Part shown: positions 49,292 through 63,057 of the stretch, one piece after another
How the letters are laid out: the number at the start of each line of letters is the position of its first letter
How positions within the stretch are numbered: the stretch's first letter is position 1
Assembly: GCA_964036665.1 (NCBI GenBank)
Contig: OZ038526.1
Span: 13,578,001 to 13,642,000 of the forward strand
Reading direction: 5' to 3'
DNA: 64,000 nucleotides
Source of the DNA: Gordius sp. MW1
Taxonomy: Eukaryota > Nematomorpha > Gordioida > Gordea > Gordiidae
Translations under genes and position numbers: made by a program
Notes under the pieces: generated by a model
Told to the model about the DNA's origin: nothing
Seen by the model: only the letters and a program-made list of their open reading frames with translations
Databases searched by the model: none

Positions 49292-52051
49292 ATTTTTCTT
49301 TGAACCGTATTCATCCGATGGAAGTTGTCGTTTTCAGACGTGGTTTCTATGATCCCAAGTAAAAATTTATCAGAATCTAAAAACTATTACTTTGAAATCA
49401 TGATCGCATAGAGCAGTTTTCAAAAATTAAGCACTCACGTTGCGATACAACAAACTAATCGCAACAATAAAACGTTGTCTTTTGTCAAAATGATAGTTCT
49501 CGCAGCTTAAAACCTCTTTTCGGAAGTCAATCGAGGATAATAGGATTCTCAAATTGGCTTACTTTTATATATTTTTTCATGCTCTTTCACATAGAATCGA
49601 AAAAAATAAATATTTTTATCTCAAAATTTTTCACATATTTTTCTTTGAACCGTATTCATCCGATGGAAGTTGTCGTTTTCAGACGTGGTTTCTATGATCC
49701 CAAGTAAAAATTTATCAGAATCTAAAAACTATTACCTTGAAATCATGATCGCATAGAGCAGTTTTCAAAAATTAAGCACTCACGTTGCGATACAACAAAC
49801 TAATCGCAACAATAAAACGTTGTCTTTTGTCAAAATGATAGTTCTCGCCGCTTAAAACCTCTTTTCGGAAATCAATCGAGGATAATAGGATTCTCAAATT
49901 GGCTTACTTTTATATATTTTTTCATGCTCTTTCACATAGAATCGAAAAAAATAAATATTTTTACCTCAAAATTTTTCACATATTTTTCTTTGAACCGTAT
50001 TCATCCGATGGAAGTTGTCGTTTTCAGACGTGGTTTCTATGATCCCAAGTAAAAATTTATCAGAATCTAAAAACTATTACTTTGAAATCATGATCGCATA
50101 GAGCCGTTTTCAAAAATTAATCACTCACGTTGCGATACAACAAACTAATCGCAACAATAAAACGTTGTCTTTTGTCAAAATGATAGTTCTCGCCGCTTAA
50201 AACCTCTTTTCGGAAATCAATCGAGGATAATAGGATTCTCAAATTGGCTTACTTTTATATATTTTTTTATGCTCTTTCACATAGAATCGAAAAAAATAAA
50301 TATTTTTATCTCAAAATTTTTCACATATTTTTCTTTGAACCGTATTCATCCGATAGAAGTTGTCGTTTTCAGACGTGGTTTCTATGATCCCAAGTAAAAA
50401 TTTATCAGAATCTAAAAACTATTACCTTGAAATCATGATCGCATAGAGCAGTTTTCAAAAATTAAGCACTCACGTTGCGATACAACAAACTAATCGCAAC
50501 AATAAAACGTTGTCTTTTGTCAAAATGATAGTTCTCGCCGCTTAAAACCTCTTTTCGGAAATCAATTGAGGATAATAGGATTCTCAAATTGGCTTACTTT
50601 TATATATTTTTTCATGCTCTTTCACATAGAATCGAAAAAAATAAATATTTTTACCTCAAAATTTTTCACATATTTTTCTTTGAACCGAATTCATCCGAAG
50701 GAAGTTGTCGTTTTCAGACGTGGTTTCTATGATCCCAAGTAAAAATTTATCAGAATCTAAAAACTATTACTTTGAAATCATGATCGCATAGAGCCGTTTT
50801 CAAAAATTAAGCACTCACGTTGCGATACAACAAACTAATCGCAACAATAAAACGTTGTCTTTTGTCAAAATGATAGTTCTCGCCGCTTAAAACCTCTTTT
50901 CGGAAATCAATCGAGGATAATAGGATTCTCAAATTGGCTTACTTTTATATATTTTTTCATGCTCTTTCACATAGAATCGAAAAAAATAAATATTTTTACC
51001 TCAAAATTTTTCACATAGTTTTCTTTGAACCGTGTTCATCCGATGAAAGCTGTCGTTTTCAGACGTGGTTTCTATGATCCCAAGTAAAAATTTATCACAA
51101 TCTAAAAACTATTACTTTGAAATCATGCTCGCATAGAGCAGTTTTCAAAAATTAAGCACTCACGTTGCGATACAACAAACTAATCGCAACAATAAAACGT
51201 TGTCTTTTGTCAAAATGATAGTTCCCGCAGCTTAAAACCTCTTTTCGGAAGTCAATCGACGATAATAGGATTCTCAAATTGGCTTACTTTTATATATTTT
51301 TTTATGCTCTTTCACATACAATCGAAAAAAATAAATATTTTTACCTCAAAATTTTTCACATATTTTTCTTTGAACCGTATTCATCCGATGGAAGTTGTCG
51401 TTTTCAGACGTGGTTTCTATGATCCCAAGTAAAAATTTATCAGAATCTACAAACTATTACTTTGAAATCATGATCGCATAGAGCAGTTTTCAAAAATTAA
51501 GCACTCACGTTGCGATACAACAAACTAATCGCAACAATAAAACGTTGTCTTTTGTCAAAATGATAGTTCTCGCCGCTTAAAACCTCTTTTCGGAAATCAA
51601 TCGAGGATAATAGGATTCTCAAATTGGCTTACTTTTATATATTTTTTCATGCTCTTTCACATAGAATCGAAAAAAATAAATATTTTTACCTCAAAATTTT
51701 TCACATATTTTTCTTTGAACCGTATTCATCCGATGGAAGTTGTCGTTTTCAGACGTGGTTTCTATGATCCCAAGTAAAAATTTATCAGAATCTAAAAACT
51801 ATTACTTTGAAATCATGATCGCATGGAGCAGTTTTCAAAAATTAAGCACTCACGTTGCGATACAACAAACTAATCGCAACAATAAAACGTTGTCTTTTGT
51901 CAAAATGATAGTTCTCGCCGCTTAAAACCTCTTTTCGGAAATCAATCGAGGATAATAGGATTCTCAAATTGGCTTACTTTTATATATTTTTTCATGCTCT
52001 TTCACATAGAATCGAAAAAAATAAATATTTTTACCTCAAAATTTTTCACAT
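49292..52051 (+). repeat. Eight-monomer higher-order repeat, copy 2 (2760 bp)
   Basis: M144-M151 start every 345 bp from 49292 to 51707. The first six repeat copy 1 member by member. The seventh (51362) is a mosaic: GATGGAAG as in M142, then ATCTACAAAC as in M143. The eighth (51707) has GCATGGAGC and starts a lineage used again at 53432. The open frame at 51740-51925 comes from that TAG-to-TGG change and is not a gene. Confidence 0.88.
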
Positions 52052-53431
52052 ATTTTTCTTTGAACCGTATTCATCCGATGGAAGTTGTCGTTTTCAGACG
52101 TGGTTTCTATGATCCCAAGTAAAAATTTATCAGAATCTAAAAACTATTACTTTGAAATCATGATCGCATAGAGCCGTTTTCAAAAATTAAGCACTCACGT
52201 TGCGATACAACAAACTAATCGCAACAATAAAACGTTGTCTTTTGTCAAAATGATAGTTCTCGCCGCTTAAAACCTCTTTTCGGAAATCAATCGAGGATAA
52301 TAGGATTCTCAAATTGGCTTACTTTTATATATTTTTTCATGCTCTTTCACATAGAATCGAAAAAAATAAATATTTTTATCTCAAAATAGTTCACATATTT
52401 TTCTTTGAACCGTATTCATCCGATAGAAGTTGTCGTTTTCAGACGTGGTTTCTATGATCCCAAGTAAAAATTTATCAGAATCTAAAAACTATTACCTTGA
52501 AATCATGATCGCATAGAGCAGTTTTCAAAAATTAAGCACTCACGTTGCGATACAACAAACTAATCGCAACAATAAAACGTTGTCTTTTGTCAAAATGATA
52601 GTTCTCGCCGCTTAAAACCTCTTTTCGGAAATCAATCGAGGATAATAGGATTCTCAAATTGGCTTACTTTTATATATTTTTTCATGCTCTTTCACATAGA
52701 ATCGAAAAAAATAAATATTTTTACCTCAAAATTTTTCACATATTTTTCTTTGAACCGAATTCATCCGATGGAAGTTGTCGTTTTCAGACGTGGTTTCTAT
52801 GATCCCAAGTAAAAATTTATCAGAATCTAAAAACTTTTACTTTGAAATCATGATCGCATAGAGCCGTTTTCAAAAATTAAGCACTCACGTTGCGATACAA
52901 CAAACTAATCGCAACAATAAAACGTTGTCTTTTGTCAAAATGATAGTTCTCGCCGCTTAAAACCTCTTTTCGGAAATCAATCGAGGATAATAGGATTCTC
53001 AAATTGGCTTACTTTTATATATTTTTTCATGCTCTTTCACATAGAATCGAAAAAAATAAATATTTTTACCTCAAAATTTTTCACATAGTTTTCTTTGAAC
53101 CGTGTTCATCCGATGAAAGCTGTCGTTTTCAGACGTGGTTTCTATGATCCCAAGTAAAAATTTATCAGAATCTAAAAACTATTACTTTGAAATCATGCTC
53201 GCATAGAGCAGTTTTCAAAAATTAAGCACTCACGTTGCGATACAACAAACTAATCGCAACAATAAAACGTTGTCTTTTGTCAAAATGATAGTTCCCGCAG
53301 CTAAAAACCTCTTTTCGGAAGTCAATCGACGATAATAGGATTCTCAAATTGGCTTACTTTTATATATTTTTTCATGCTCTTTCACATACAATCGAAAAAA
53401 ATAAATATTTTTACCTCAAAATTTTTCACAT
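52052..53431 (+). repeat. Third, shortened copy: four monomers at six-monomer spacing
   Basis: M152-M155 start at 52052, 52397, 52742 and 53087. They match M146-M149 (GAGCCG/ATCTC; GATAGAAG/TTACCTTG; CCGAATTC/GAGCCG; GAAAGCTG/CATGCTCGC/CATACAATC) but at 2070 bp rather than 2760 bp, so the unit changed from eight to six monomers between copies. Confidence 0.88.
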
Positions 53432-56400
53432 ATTTTTCTTTGAACCGTATTCATCCGATGGAAGTTGTCGTTTTCAGACGTGGTTTCTATGATCCCAAGT
53501 AAAGATTTATCAGAATCTAAAAACTATTACTTTGAAATCATGATCGCATGGAGCAGTTTTCAAAAATTAAGCACTCTCGTCGCGATACAACAAACTAATC
53601 GCAACAATAAAACGTTGTCTTTTGTCAAAATGATGGTTCTCGCAGCTTAAAACCTCTTTTCGGAAGTCAATCGAGGATAATAGGATTCTCAAATTGGCTT
53701 ACTTTTATATATTTTTTCATGCTCTTTCACATAGAATCGAAAAAAATAAATATTTTTACCTCAAAATTTTTCACATATTTTTCTTTGAACCGTATTCATC
53801 CGATGAAAGTTGTCGTTTTCAGACATGGTTTCTATGATCCCAAGTAAAAATTTATCAGAATCTAAAAACTATTACTTTGAAATCATGATCGCATAGAGCA
53901 GTTTTCAAAAATTAAGCACTCACGTTGCGATACAACAAACTAATCGCAACAATAAAACGTTGTCTTTTGTCAAAATGATAGTTCTCGCAGCTTAAAACCT
54001 CTTTTCGGAAATCAATCGAGGATAATAGGATTCTCAAATTGGCTTACTTTTATATATTTTTTCATGCTCTTTCACATAGAATCGAAAAAAATAAATATTT
54101 TTACCTCAAAATTTTTCACATAGTTTTCTTTGAACCGTATTCATCCGATTGGAAGTTGTCGTTTTCAGACGTGGTTTCTATGATCCCAAGTAAAAATTTA
54201 TCAGAATCTAAAAACTATTACTTTGAAATCATGATCGCATAGAGCAGTTTTCAAAAATTAAGCACTCACGGTGCGATACAACAAACTAATCGCAACAATA
54301 AAACGTTGTCTTTTGTCAAAATGATAGTTCTCGCCGCTTAAAACCTCTTTTCGGAAATCAATCGAGGATAATAGGATTCTCAAATTGGCTTACTTTTATA
54401 TATTTTTTCATGCTCTTTCACATAGAATCCAAAAAAATAAATATTTTTACCTCAAAATTTTTCACATATTTTTCTTTGAACCGCATTCATCCGATGAAAG
54501 TTGTCGTTTTCAGACGTGGTTTCTATGATGCCAAGTAAAAATTTATCAGAATCTAAAAACTATTACTTTGAAATCATGATCGCATAGAGCAGTTTTCAAA
54601 AATTAAGCACTCACGTTGCGATACAACCAACTAATCGCAACAATAAAACGTTGTCTTTTGTCAAAATGATGCCGCTTAAAACCTTTTTTCGGAAATCAAT
54701 CGAGGATAATAGGATTCTCAAATTGGCTTACTTTTATATATTTTTTCATGCTCTTTCACATAGAATCGAAAAAAATAAATATTTTTACCTCAAAATTTTT
54801 CACATATTTTTCTTTGAACCGTATTCATCCGATGAAAGTTGTCGTTTTCAGACGTGGTTTCTATGATCCCAAGTAAAAATTTATCAGAATCTAAAAACTA
54901 TTACTTTGAAATCATGATCGCATGGAGCAGTTTTCAAAAATTAAGCACTCACGTCGCGATACAACAAACTAATCGCAACAATAAAACGTTGTCTTTTGTC
55001 AAAATGATGGTTCTCGCAGCTTAAAACCTCTTTTCGGAAGTCAATCGAGGATAATAGGATTCTCAAATTGGCTTACTTTTATATTTTTTTATGCTCTTTC
55101 ACATAGAATCGAAAAAAATTAATATTTTTACCTCAAAATTTTTCACATATTTTTCTTTGAACCGTATTCATCCGATGAAAGTTGTCGTTTTCAGACGTGG
55201 TTTCTATGATCCCAAGTAAAAATTTATCAGAATCTAAAAACTATTACTTTGAAATCATGATCGCATAGAGCAGTTTTCAAAAATTAAGCACTCACGTTGC
55301 GATACAACAAACTAATCGCAACAATAAAACGTTGTCTTTTGTCAAAATGATAGTTCTCGCAGCTTAAAACCTCTTTTCGGAAATCAATCGAGGATAATAG
55401 GATTCTCAAATTGGCTTACTTTTATATATTTTTTCATGCTCTTTCACATAGAATCGAAAAAAATAAATATTTTTACCTCAAAATTTTTCACATAGTTTTC
55501 TTTGAACCGTATTCATCCGATTGGAAGTTGTCGTTTTCAGACGTGGTTTCTATGATCCCAAGTAAAAATTTATCAGAATCTAAAAACTATTACTTTGAAA
55601 TCATGATCGCATAGAGCAGTTTTCAAAAATTAAGCACTCACGTTGCGATACAACAAACTAATCGCAACAATAAAACGTTGTCTTTTGTCAAAATGATAGT
55701 TCTCGCAGCTTAAAACCTCTTTTCGGAAGTCAATCGAGGATAATAGGATTGTCAAATTGGCTTACTTTTATATATTTTTTCATGCTCTTTCACATAGAAT
55801 CGAAAAAAATAAATATTTTTACCTCAAAATTTTTCACATATTTTTCTTTGAACCGTATTCATCCGATGAAAGTTGTCGTTTTCAGACGTGGTTTCTATGA
55901 TGCCAAGTAAAAATTTATCAGAATCTAAAAACTATTACTTTGAAATCATGATCGCATAGAGCAGTTTTCAAAAATTAAGCACTCACGTTGCGATACAACA
56001 AACTAATCGCAACAATAAAACGTTGTCTTTTGTCAAAATGATAGTTCTCGCCGCTTAAAACCTCTTTTCGGAAATCAATCGAGGATAATAGGATTCTCAA
56101 ATTGGCTTACTTTTATAAATTTTTTCATGCTCTTTCACAGAGAATCGAAAAAAATAAATATTTTTACCTCAAAATTTTTCACATATTTTTCTTTGAACCG
56201 TATTCATCCGATGGAAGTTGTCGTTTTCAGACGTGGTTTCTATGATCCCAAGTAAAAATTTATCAGAATCTAAAAACTATTACTTTGAAATCATGATCGC
56301 ATAGAGCAGTTTTCAAAAATTAAGCACTCACGTTGCGATACAACAAACTAATCGCAACAATAAAACGTTGTCTTTTGTCAAAATGATAGTTCTCGCCGCT

Positions 56401-58941
56401 TAAAACCTCTTTTCGGAAATCAATCGAGGATAATAGGATTCTCAAATTGGCTTACTTTTATATATTTTTTCATGCTCTTTCACATAGAATCGAAAAAATA
56501 AATGTTTTTACCTCAATTTTCACATATTTTTCTTTGAACCGTATTCATCCGATGGAAGTTGTCGTTTTCAGACGTGGTTTCTATGATCCCAAGTAAAAAT
56601 TTATCAGAATCTAAAAACTATTACTTTGAAATCATGATCACATAGAGCAGTTTTCAAAAATTAAGCACTCACGTTGCGATACAACAAACTAATCGCAACA
56701 ATAAAACGTTGTATTTTGTCAAAATGATAGTTCTCGCAGCTTAAAACCTCTTTTCGGAAATCAATCGAGGATAATAGGATTCTCAAATTGGCTTACTTTT
56801 ATATATTTTTTCATGCTCTTTCACATAGAATTGAAAAAAATAAATATTTTTACCTCAAAATTTTTCACATATTTTTCTTTGAACCGTATTCATCCGATGA
56901 AAGTTGTCGTTTTCAGACGTGGTTTCTATGATGCCAAGTAAAAATTTATCAGAATCTAAAAACTATTACTTTGAAATCATGATCGCATAGAGCAGTTTTC
57001 AAAAATTAAGCACTCACCTTGCGATACAACAAACTAATCGCAACAATAAAACGTTGTCTTTTGTCAAAATGATAGTTCTCGCCGCTTAAAACCTCTTTTC
57101 GGAAATCAATCGAGGATAATAGGATTCTCAAATTGGCTTACTTTTATATATTTTTTCATGCTCTTTCACATAGAATCGAAAAAAATAAATATTTTTACCT
57201 CAAAATTTTTCACATATTTTTCTTTGAACCGTATTCATCCGATGGAAGTTGTCGTTTTCAGACGTGGTTTCTATGATCCCAAGTAAAAATTTATCAGAAT
57301 CTAAAAACTATTACTTTGAAATCATGATCGCATAGTGCAGTTTTCAAAAATTAAGCACTTACGTTGCGATACAACAAACTAATCGCAACAATAAAACGTT
57401 GTCTTTTGTCAAAATGATAGTTCTCGCCGCTTAAAACCTCTTTTCGGAAATCAATCGAGGATAATAGGATTCTCAAATTGGCTTACTTTTATATATTTTT
57501 TCATGCTCTTTCACATAGAATCGAAAAAAATAAATATTTTTACCTCAAAATTTTTCACATATTTTTCTTTGAACCGTATTCATCCGATGGAAGTTGTCGT
57601 TTTCAGACGTGGTTTCTATGATCCCAAGTAAAAATTTATCAGAATCTAAAAACTATTACTTTGAAATCATGATCGCATGGAGCAGTTTTCAAAAATTAAG
57701 CACTCACGTCGCGATACAACAAACTAATCGCAACAATAAAACGTTGTCTTTTGTCAAAATGATGGTTCTCGCAGCTTAAAACCTCTTTTCGGAAGTCAAT
57801 CGAGGATAATAGGATTCTCAAATTGGCTTACTTTTATATATTTTTTCATGCTCTTTCACATAGAATCGAAAAAAATAAATATTTTTACCTCAAAATTTTT
57901 CACATATTTTTCTTTGAACCGTATTCATCCGATGAAAGTTGTCGTTTTCAGACGTGGTTTCTATGATCCCAAGTAAAAATTTATCAGAATCTAAAAACTA
58001 TTACTTTGAAATCATGATCGCATAGAGCAGTTTTCAAAAATTAAGCACTCACGTTGCGATACAACAAACTAATCGCAACAATAAAACGTTGTCTTTTGTC
58101 AAAATGATAGTTCTCGCAGCTTAAAACCTCTTTTCGGAAATCAATCGAGGATAATAGGATTCTCAAATTGGCTTACTTTTATATATTTTTTCATGCTCTT
58201 TCACATAGAATCGAAAAAAATAAATATTTTTACCTCAAAATTTTTCACATAGTTTTCTTTGAACCGTATTCATCCGATTGGAAGTTGTCGTTTTCAGACG
58301 TGGTTTCTATGATCCCAAGTAAAAATTTATCAGAATCTAAAAACTATTACTTTGAAATCATGATCGCATAGAGCAGTTTTCAAAAATTAAGCACTCACGG
58401 TGCGATACAACAAACTAATCGCAACAATAAAACGTTGTCTTTTGTCAAAATGATAGTTCTCGCCGCTTAAAACCTCTTTTCGGAAATCAATCGAGGATAA
58501 TAGGATTCTCAAATTGGCTTACTTTTATATATTTTTTCATGCTCTTTCACATAGAATCGAAAAAAATAAATATTTTTACCTCAAAATTTTTCACATATTT
58601 TTCTTTGAACCGCATTCATCCGATGAAAGTTGTCGTTTTCAGACGTGGTTTCTATGATGCCAAGTAAAAATTTATCAGAATCTAAAAACTATTACTTTGA
58701 AATCATGATCGCATAGAGCAGTTTTCAAAAATTAAGCACTCACGTTGCGATACAACAAACTAATCGCAACAATAAAACGTTGTCTTTTGTCAAAATGATA
58801 GTTCTCGCCGCTTAAAACCTCTTTTCGGAAATCAATCGAGGATAATAGGATTTTCAAATTGGCTTACTTTTATATATTTTTTCATGCTCTTTCACATAGA
58901 ATCGAAAAAAATAAATATTTTTACCTCAAAATTTTTCACAT
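53432..58941 (+). repeat. Monomers M156-M171, four-monomer motif at 4- and 8-monomer spacing
   Basis: Starts: 53432, 53777, 54122, 54468, 54806, 55149, 55494, 55840, 56185, 56526, 56871, 57216, 57561, 57906, 58251, 58597. The motif is GCATGGAGC/CGTCGCGAT/GATGGTTCTC (53432, 54806, 57561), then a copy ending TAGTTTTC (53777, 55149, 57906), then GATTGGAAG with one extra base (54122, 55494, 58251), then a GATGCCAAG copy (54468, 55840, 58597). M159 lost 7 bp (AAAATGATGCCGC). M164 (341 bp) lost 4 bp. The short open frames here (for example 53465-53650, 54039-54242, 54651-54866, 57594-57779) follow from these variants and are not genes. Confidence 0.85.
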
Positions 58942-60999
58942 ATTTTTCTTTGAACCGTATTCATCCGATGGAAGTTGTCGTTTTCAGACGTGGTTTCTAT
59001 GATGCCAAGTAAAAATTTATCAGAATCTAAAAACTATTACTTTGAAATCATGATCGCATAGAGCAGTTTTCAAAAATTAAGCACTCACGTTGCGATACAA
59101 CAAACTAATCGCAACAATAAAACGTTGTCTTTTGTCAAAATGATAGTTCTCGCCGCTTAAAACCTCTTTTCGGAAATCAATCGAGGATAATAGGATTCTC
59201 AAATTGACTTACTTTTATATATTTTTTCATGCTCTTTCACATAGAATCGAAAAAAATAAATATTTTTCCCTCAAAATTTTTCACATATTTTTCTTTGAAC
59301 CGTATTCATCCGATGGAAGTTGTCGTTTTCAGACGTGGTTTCTATGATCCCAAGTAAAAATTTATCAGAATCTAAAAACTATTACTTTGAAATCATGATC
59401 GCATAGAGCAGTTTTCAAAAATTAAGCACTCACGTTGCGATACAACAAACTAATCGCAACAATAAAACGTTGTCTTTTGTCAAAATGATGCCGCTTAAAA
59501 CCTTTTTTCGGAAATCAATCGAGGATAATAGGATTCTCAAATTGGCTTACTTTTATATATTTTTTCATGCTCTTTCACATAGAATCGAAAAAAATAAATA
59601 TTTTTACCTCAAAATGTTTCACATATTTTTCTTTGAACCGTATTCATCCGATGAAAGTTGTCGTACTCAGACGTGGTTTCTATGATGCCAAGTAAAAATT
59701 TATCAGAATCTAAAAACTATTACTTTGAAATCATGATCGCATAGAGCAGTTTTCAAAAATTAAGCACTCACGTTGCGATACAACAAACTAATCGCAACAA
59801 TAAAACGTTGTCTTTTGTCAAAATGATAGTTCTCGCCGCTTAAAACCTCTTTTCGGAAATCAATCGAGGATAATAGGATTCTCAAATTGGCTTACTTTTA
59901 TATATTTTTTCATGCTCTTTCACATAGAATCGAAAAAAATAAATATTTTTACCTCAAAATGTTTCACATATTTTTCTTTGAACCGTATTCATCCGATGAA
60001 AGTTGTCGTTTTCAGACGTGGTTTCTATGATGCCAAGTAAAAATTTATCAGAATCTAAAAACTATTACTTTGAAATCATGATCGCATAGAGCAGTTTTCA
60101 AAAATTAAGCACTCACGTTGCGATACAACAAACTAATCGCAACAATAAAACGTTGTCTTTCAAAATTATAGTTCTCGCCGCTTAAAACCTCTTTTCGAAA
60201 ATCAATCGAGGATAATAGGATTCTCAAATTGGCTTACTTTTATATATTTTTTCATGCTCTTTCACATAGAATCGAAAAAAATAAATATTTTTACCTCAAA
60301 ATTTTTCACATATTTTTCTTTGAACCGTATTCATCCGATGAAAGTTGTCGTTTTCAGACGTGGTTTCTATGATCCCAAGTAAAAATTTATCAGAATATAA
60401 AAACTATTACTTTGAAATCATGATCGCATAGAGCAGTTTTCAAAAATTAAGCACTCACGTTGCGATACAACAAACTAATCGCAACAATAAAACGTTGTCT
60501 TTTGTCAAAATGATAGTTCTCGCCGCTTAAAACCTCTTTTCAGAAATCAATCGAGGAATAGGATTCTCAAATTGGCTTACTTTTATATATTTTTTCATGC
60601 TCTTTCACATAGAATCGAAAAAAATAAATATTTTTACCTCAAAATTTTTCACATATTTTTCTTTGAACCGTATTCATCCGATGAAAGTTGTCGTTTTCAG
60701 ACGTGGTTTCTATGATCCCAAGTAAAAATTTATCAGAATTTAAAAACATTTACTTTGAAATCATGATCGCATAGAGCAGTTTGCAAAAATTAAGCACTCA
60801 CGTTGCGATACAACAAACTAATCGCAACAATAAAACGTTGTCTTTTGTCAAAATGATAGTTCTCGCCGCTTAAAACCTCTTTTCGGAAATCAATCGAGGA
60901 TAATAGGATTTTCAAATTGGCTTACTTTTATATATTTTTTCATGCTCTTTCACATAGAATCGAAAAAAATAAATATTTTTACCTCAAAATTTTTCACAT
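58942..60999 (+). repeat. Six-monomer higher-order repeat, copy 1 (2058 bp)
   Basis: M172-M177 start at 58942, 59287, 59625, 59970, 60312 and 60655. Marks: AAATTGACTTAC/TTTTTCCCTC; AAAATGATGCCGC (7-bp loss) with CTTTTTTCGG and AAAATGTTTC; CGTACTCAGACG; GTCTTTCAAAATTATAG (3-bp loss) with TTCGAAAATC; TTCAGAAATC with GAGGAATAGG (2-bp loss); AAAACATTTAC with CAGTTTGCAAAA. Confidence 0.92.
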
Positions 61000-63057
61000 A
61001 TTTTTCTTTGAACCGTATTCATCCGATGGAAGTTGTCGTTTTCAGACGTGGTTTCTATGATGCCAAGTAAAAATTTATCAGAATCTAAAAACTATTACTT
61101 TGAAATCATGATCGCATAGAGCAGTTTTCAAAAATTAAGCACTCACGTTGCGATACAACAAACTAATCGCAACAATAAAACGTTGTCTTTTGTCAAAATG
61201 ATAGTTCTCGCCGCTTAAAACCTCTTTTCGGAAATCAATCGAGGATAATAGGATTCTCAAATTGACTTACTTTTATATATTTTTTCATGCTCTTTCACAT
61301 AGAATCGAAAAAAATAAATATTTTTCCCTCAAAATTTTTCACATATTTTTCTTTGAACCGTATTCATCCGATGGAAGTTGTCGTTTTCAGACGTGGTTTC
61401 TATGATCCCAAGTAAAAATTTATCAGAATCTAAAAACTATTACTTTGAAATCATGATCGCATAGAGCAGTTTTCAAAAATTAAGCACTCACGTTGCGATA
61501 CAACAAACTAATCGCAACAATAAAACGTTGTCTTTTGTCAAAATGATGCCGCTTAAAACCTTTTTTCGGAAATCAATCGAGGATAATAGGATTCTCAAAT
61601 TGGCTTACTTTTATATATTTTTTCATGCTCTTTCACATAGAATCGAAAAAAATAAATATTTTTACCTCAAAATGTTTCACATATTTTTCTTTGAACCGTA
61701 TTCATCCGATGAAAGTTGTCGTACTCAGACGTGGTTTCTATGATGCCAAGTAAAAATTTATCAGAATCTAAAAACTATTACTTTGAAATCATGATCGCAT
61801 AGAGCAGTTTTCAAAAATTAAGCACTCACGTTGCGATACAACAAACTAATCGCAACAATAAAACGTTGTCTTTTGTCAAAATGATAGTTCTCGCCGCTTA
61901 AAACCTCTTTTCGGAAATCAATCGAGGATAATAGGATTCTCAAATTGGCTTACTTTTATATATTTTTTCATGCTCTTTCACATAGAATCGAAAAAAATAA
62001 ATATTTTTACCTCAAAATGTTTCACATATTTTTCTTTGAACCGTATTCATCCGATGAAAGTTGTCGTTTTCAGACGTGGTTTCTATGATGCCAAGTAAAA
62101 ATTTATCAGAATCTAAAAACTATTACTTTGAAATCATGATCGCATAGAGCAGTTTTCAAAAATTAAGCACTCACGTTGCGATACAACAAACTAATCGCAA
62201 CAATAAAACGTTGTCTTTCAAAATTATAGTTCTCGCCGCTTAAAACCTCTTTTCGAAAATCAATCGAGGATAATAGGATTCTCAAATTGGCTTACTTTTA
62301 TATATTTTTTCATGCTCTTTCACATAGAATCGAAAAAAATAAATATTTTTACCTCAAAATTTTTCACATATTTTTCTTTGAACCGTATTCATCCGATGAA
62401 AGTTGTCGTTTTCAGACGTGGTTTCTATGATCCCAAGTAAAAATTTATCAGAATATAAAAACTATTACTTTGAAATCATGATCGCATAGAGCAGTTTTCA
62501 AAAATTAAGCACTCACGTTGCGATACAACAAACTAATCGCAACAATAAAACGTTGTCTTTTGTCAAAATGATAGTTCTCGCCGCTTAAAACCTCTTTTCA
62601 GAAATCAATCGAGGAATAGGATTCTCAAATTGGCTTACTTTTATATATTTTTTCATGCTCTTTCACATAGAATCGAAAAAAATAAATATTTTTACCTCAA
62701 AATTTTTCACATATTTTTCTTTGAACCGTATTCATCCGATGAAAGTTGTCGTTTTCAGACGTGGTTTCTATGATCCCAAGTAAAAATTTATCAGAATTTA
62801 AAAACATTTACTTTGAAATCATGATCGCATAGAGCAGTTTGCAAAAATTAAGCACTCACGTTGCGATACAACAAACTAATCGCAACAATAAAACGTTGTC
62901 TTTTGTCAAAATGATAGTTCTCGCCGCTTAAAACCTCTTTTCGGAAATTAATCGAGGATAATAGGAATCTCAAATTGGCTTACTTTTATATATTTTTTTA
63001 TGCTCTTTCACATAGAATCGAAAAAAATAAATATTTTTACCTCAAAATTTTTCACAT
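61000..63057 (+). repeat. Six-monomer higher-order repeat, copy 2 (2058 bp)
   Basis: M178-M183 start at 61000, 61345, 61683, 62028, 62370 and 62713, each exactly 2058 bp after its partner. I saw no difference from about 58726/60784 to 60890/62948, some 2.16 kb; then the last monomer diverges (GGAAATTAATCG, AGGAATCTC, TTTTTTTATG). This is the most recent-looking duplication in the window. Confidence 0.92.

Noticed and set aside
20104..61743. Shorter open frames of 61-76 codons at many positions between 20104 and 61743
   Set aside because: Each is the same one or two monomer frames, opened by a local deletion or a TAG-to-TGG change. They track monomer variants rather than a conserved protein.
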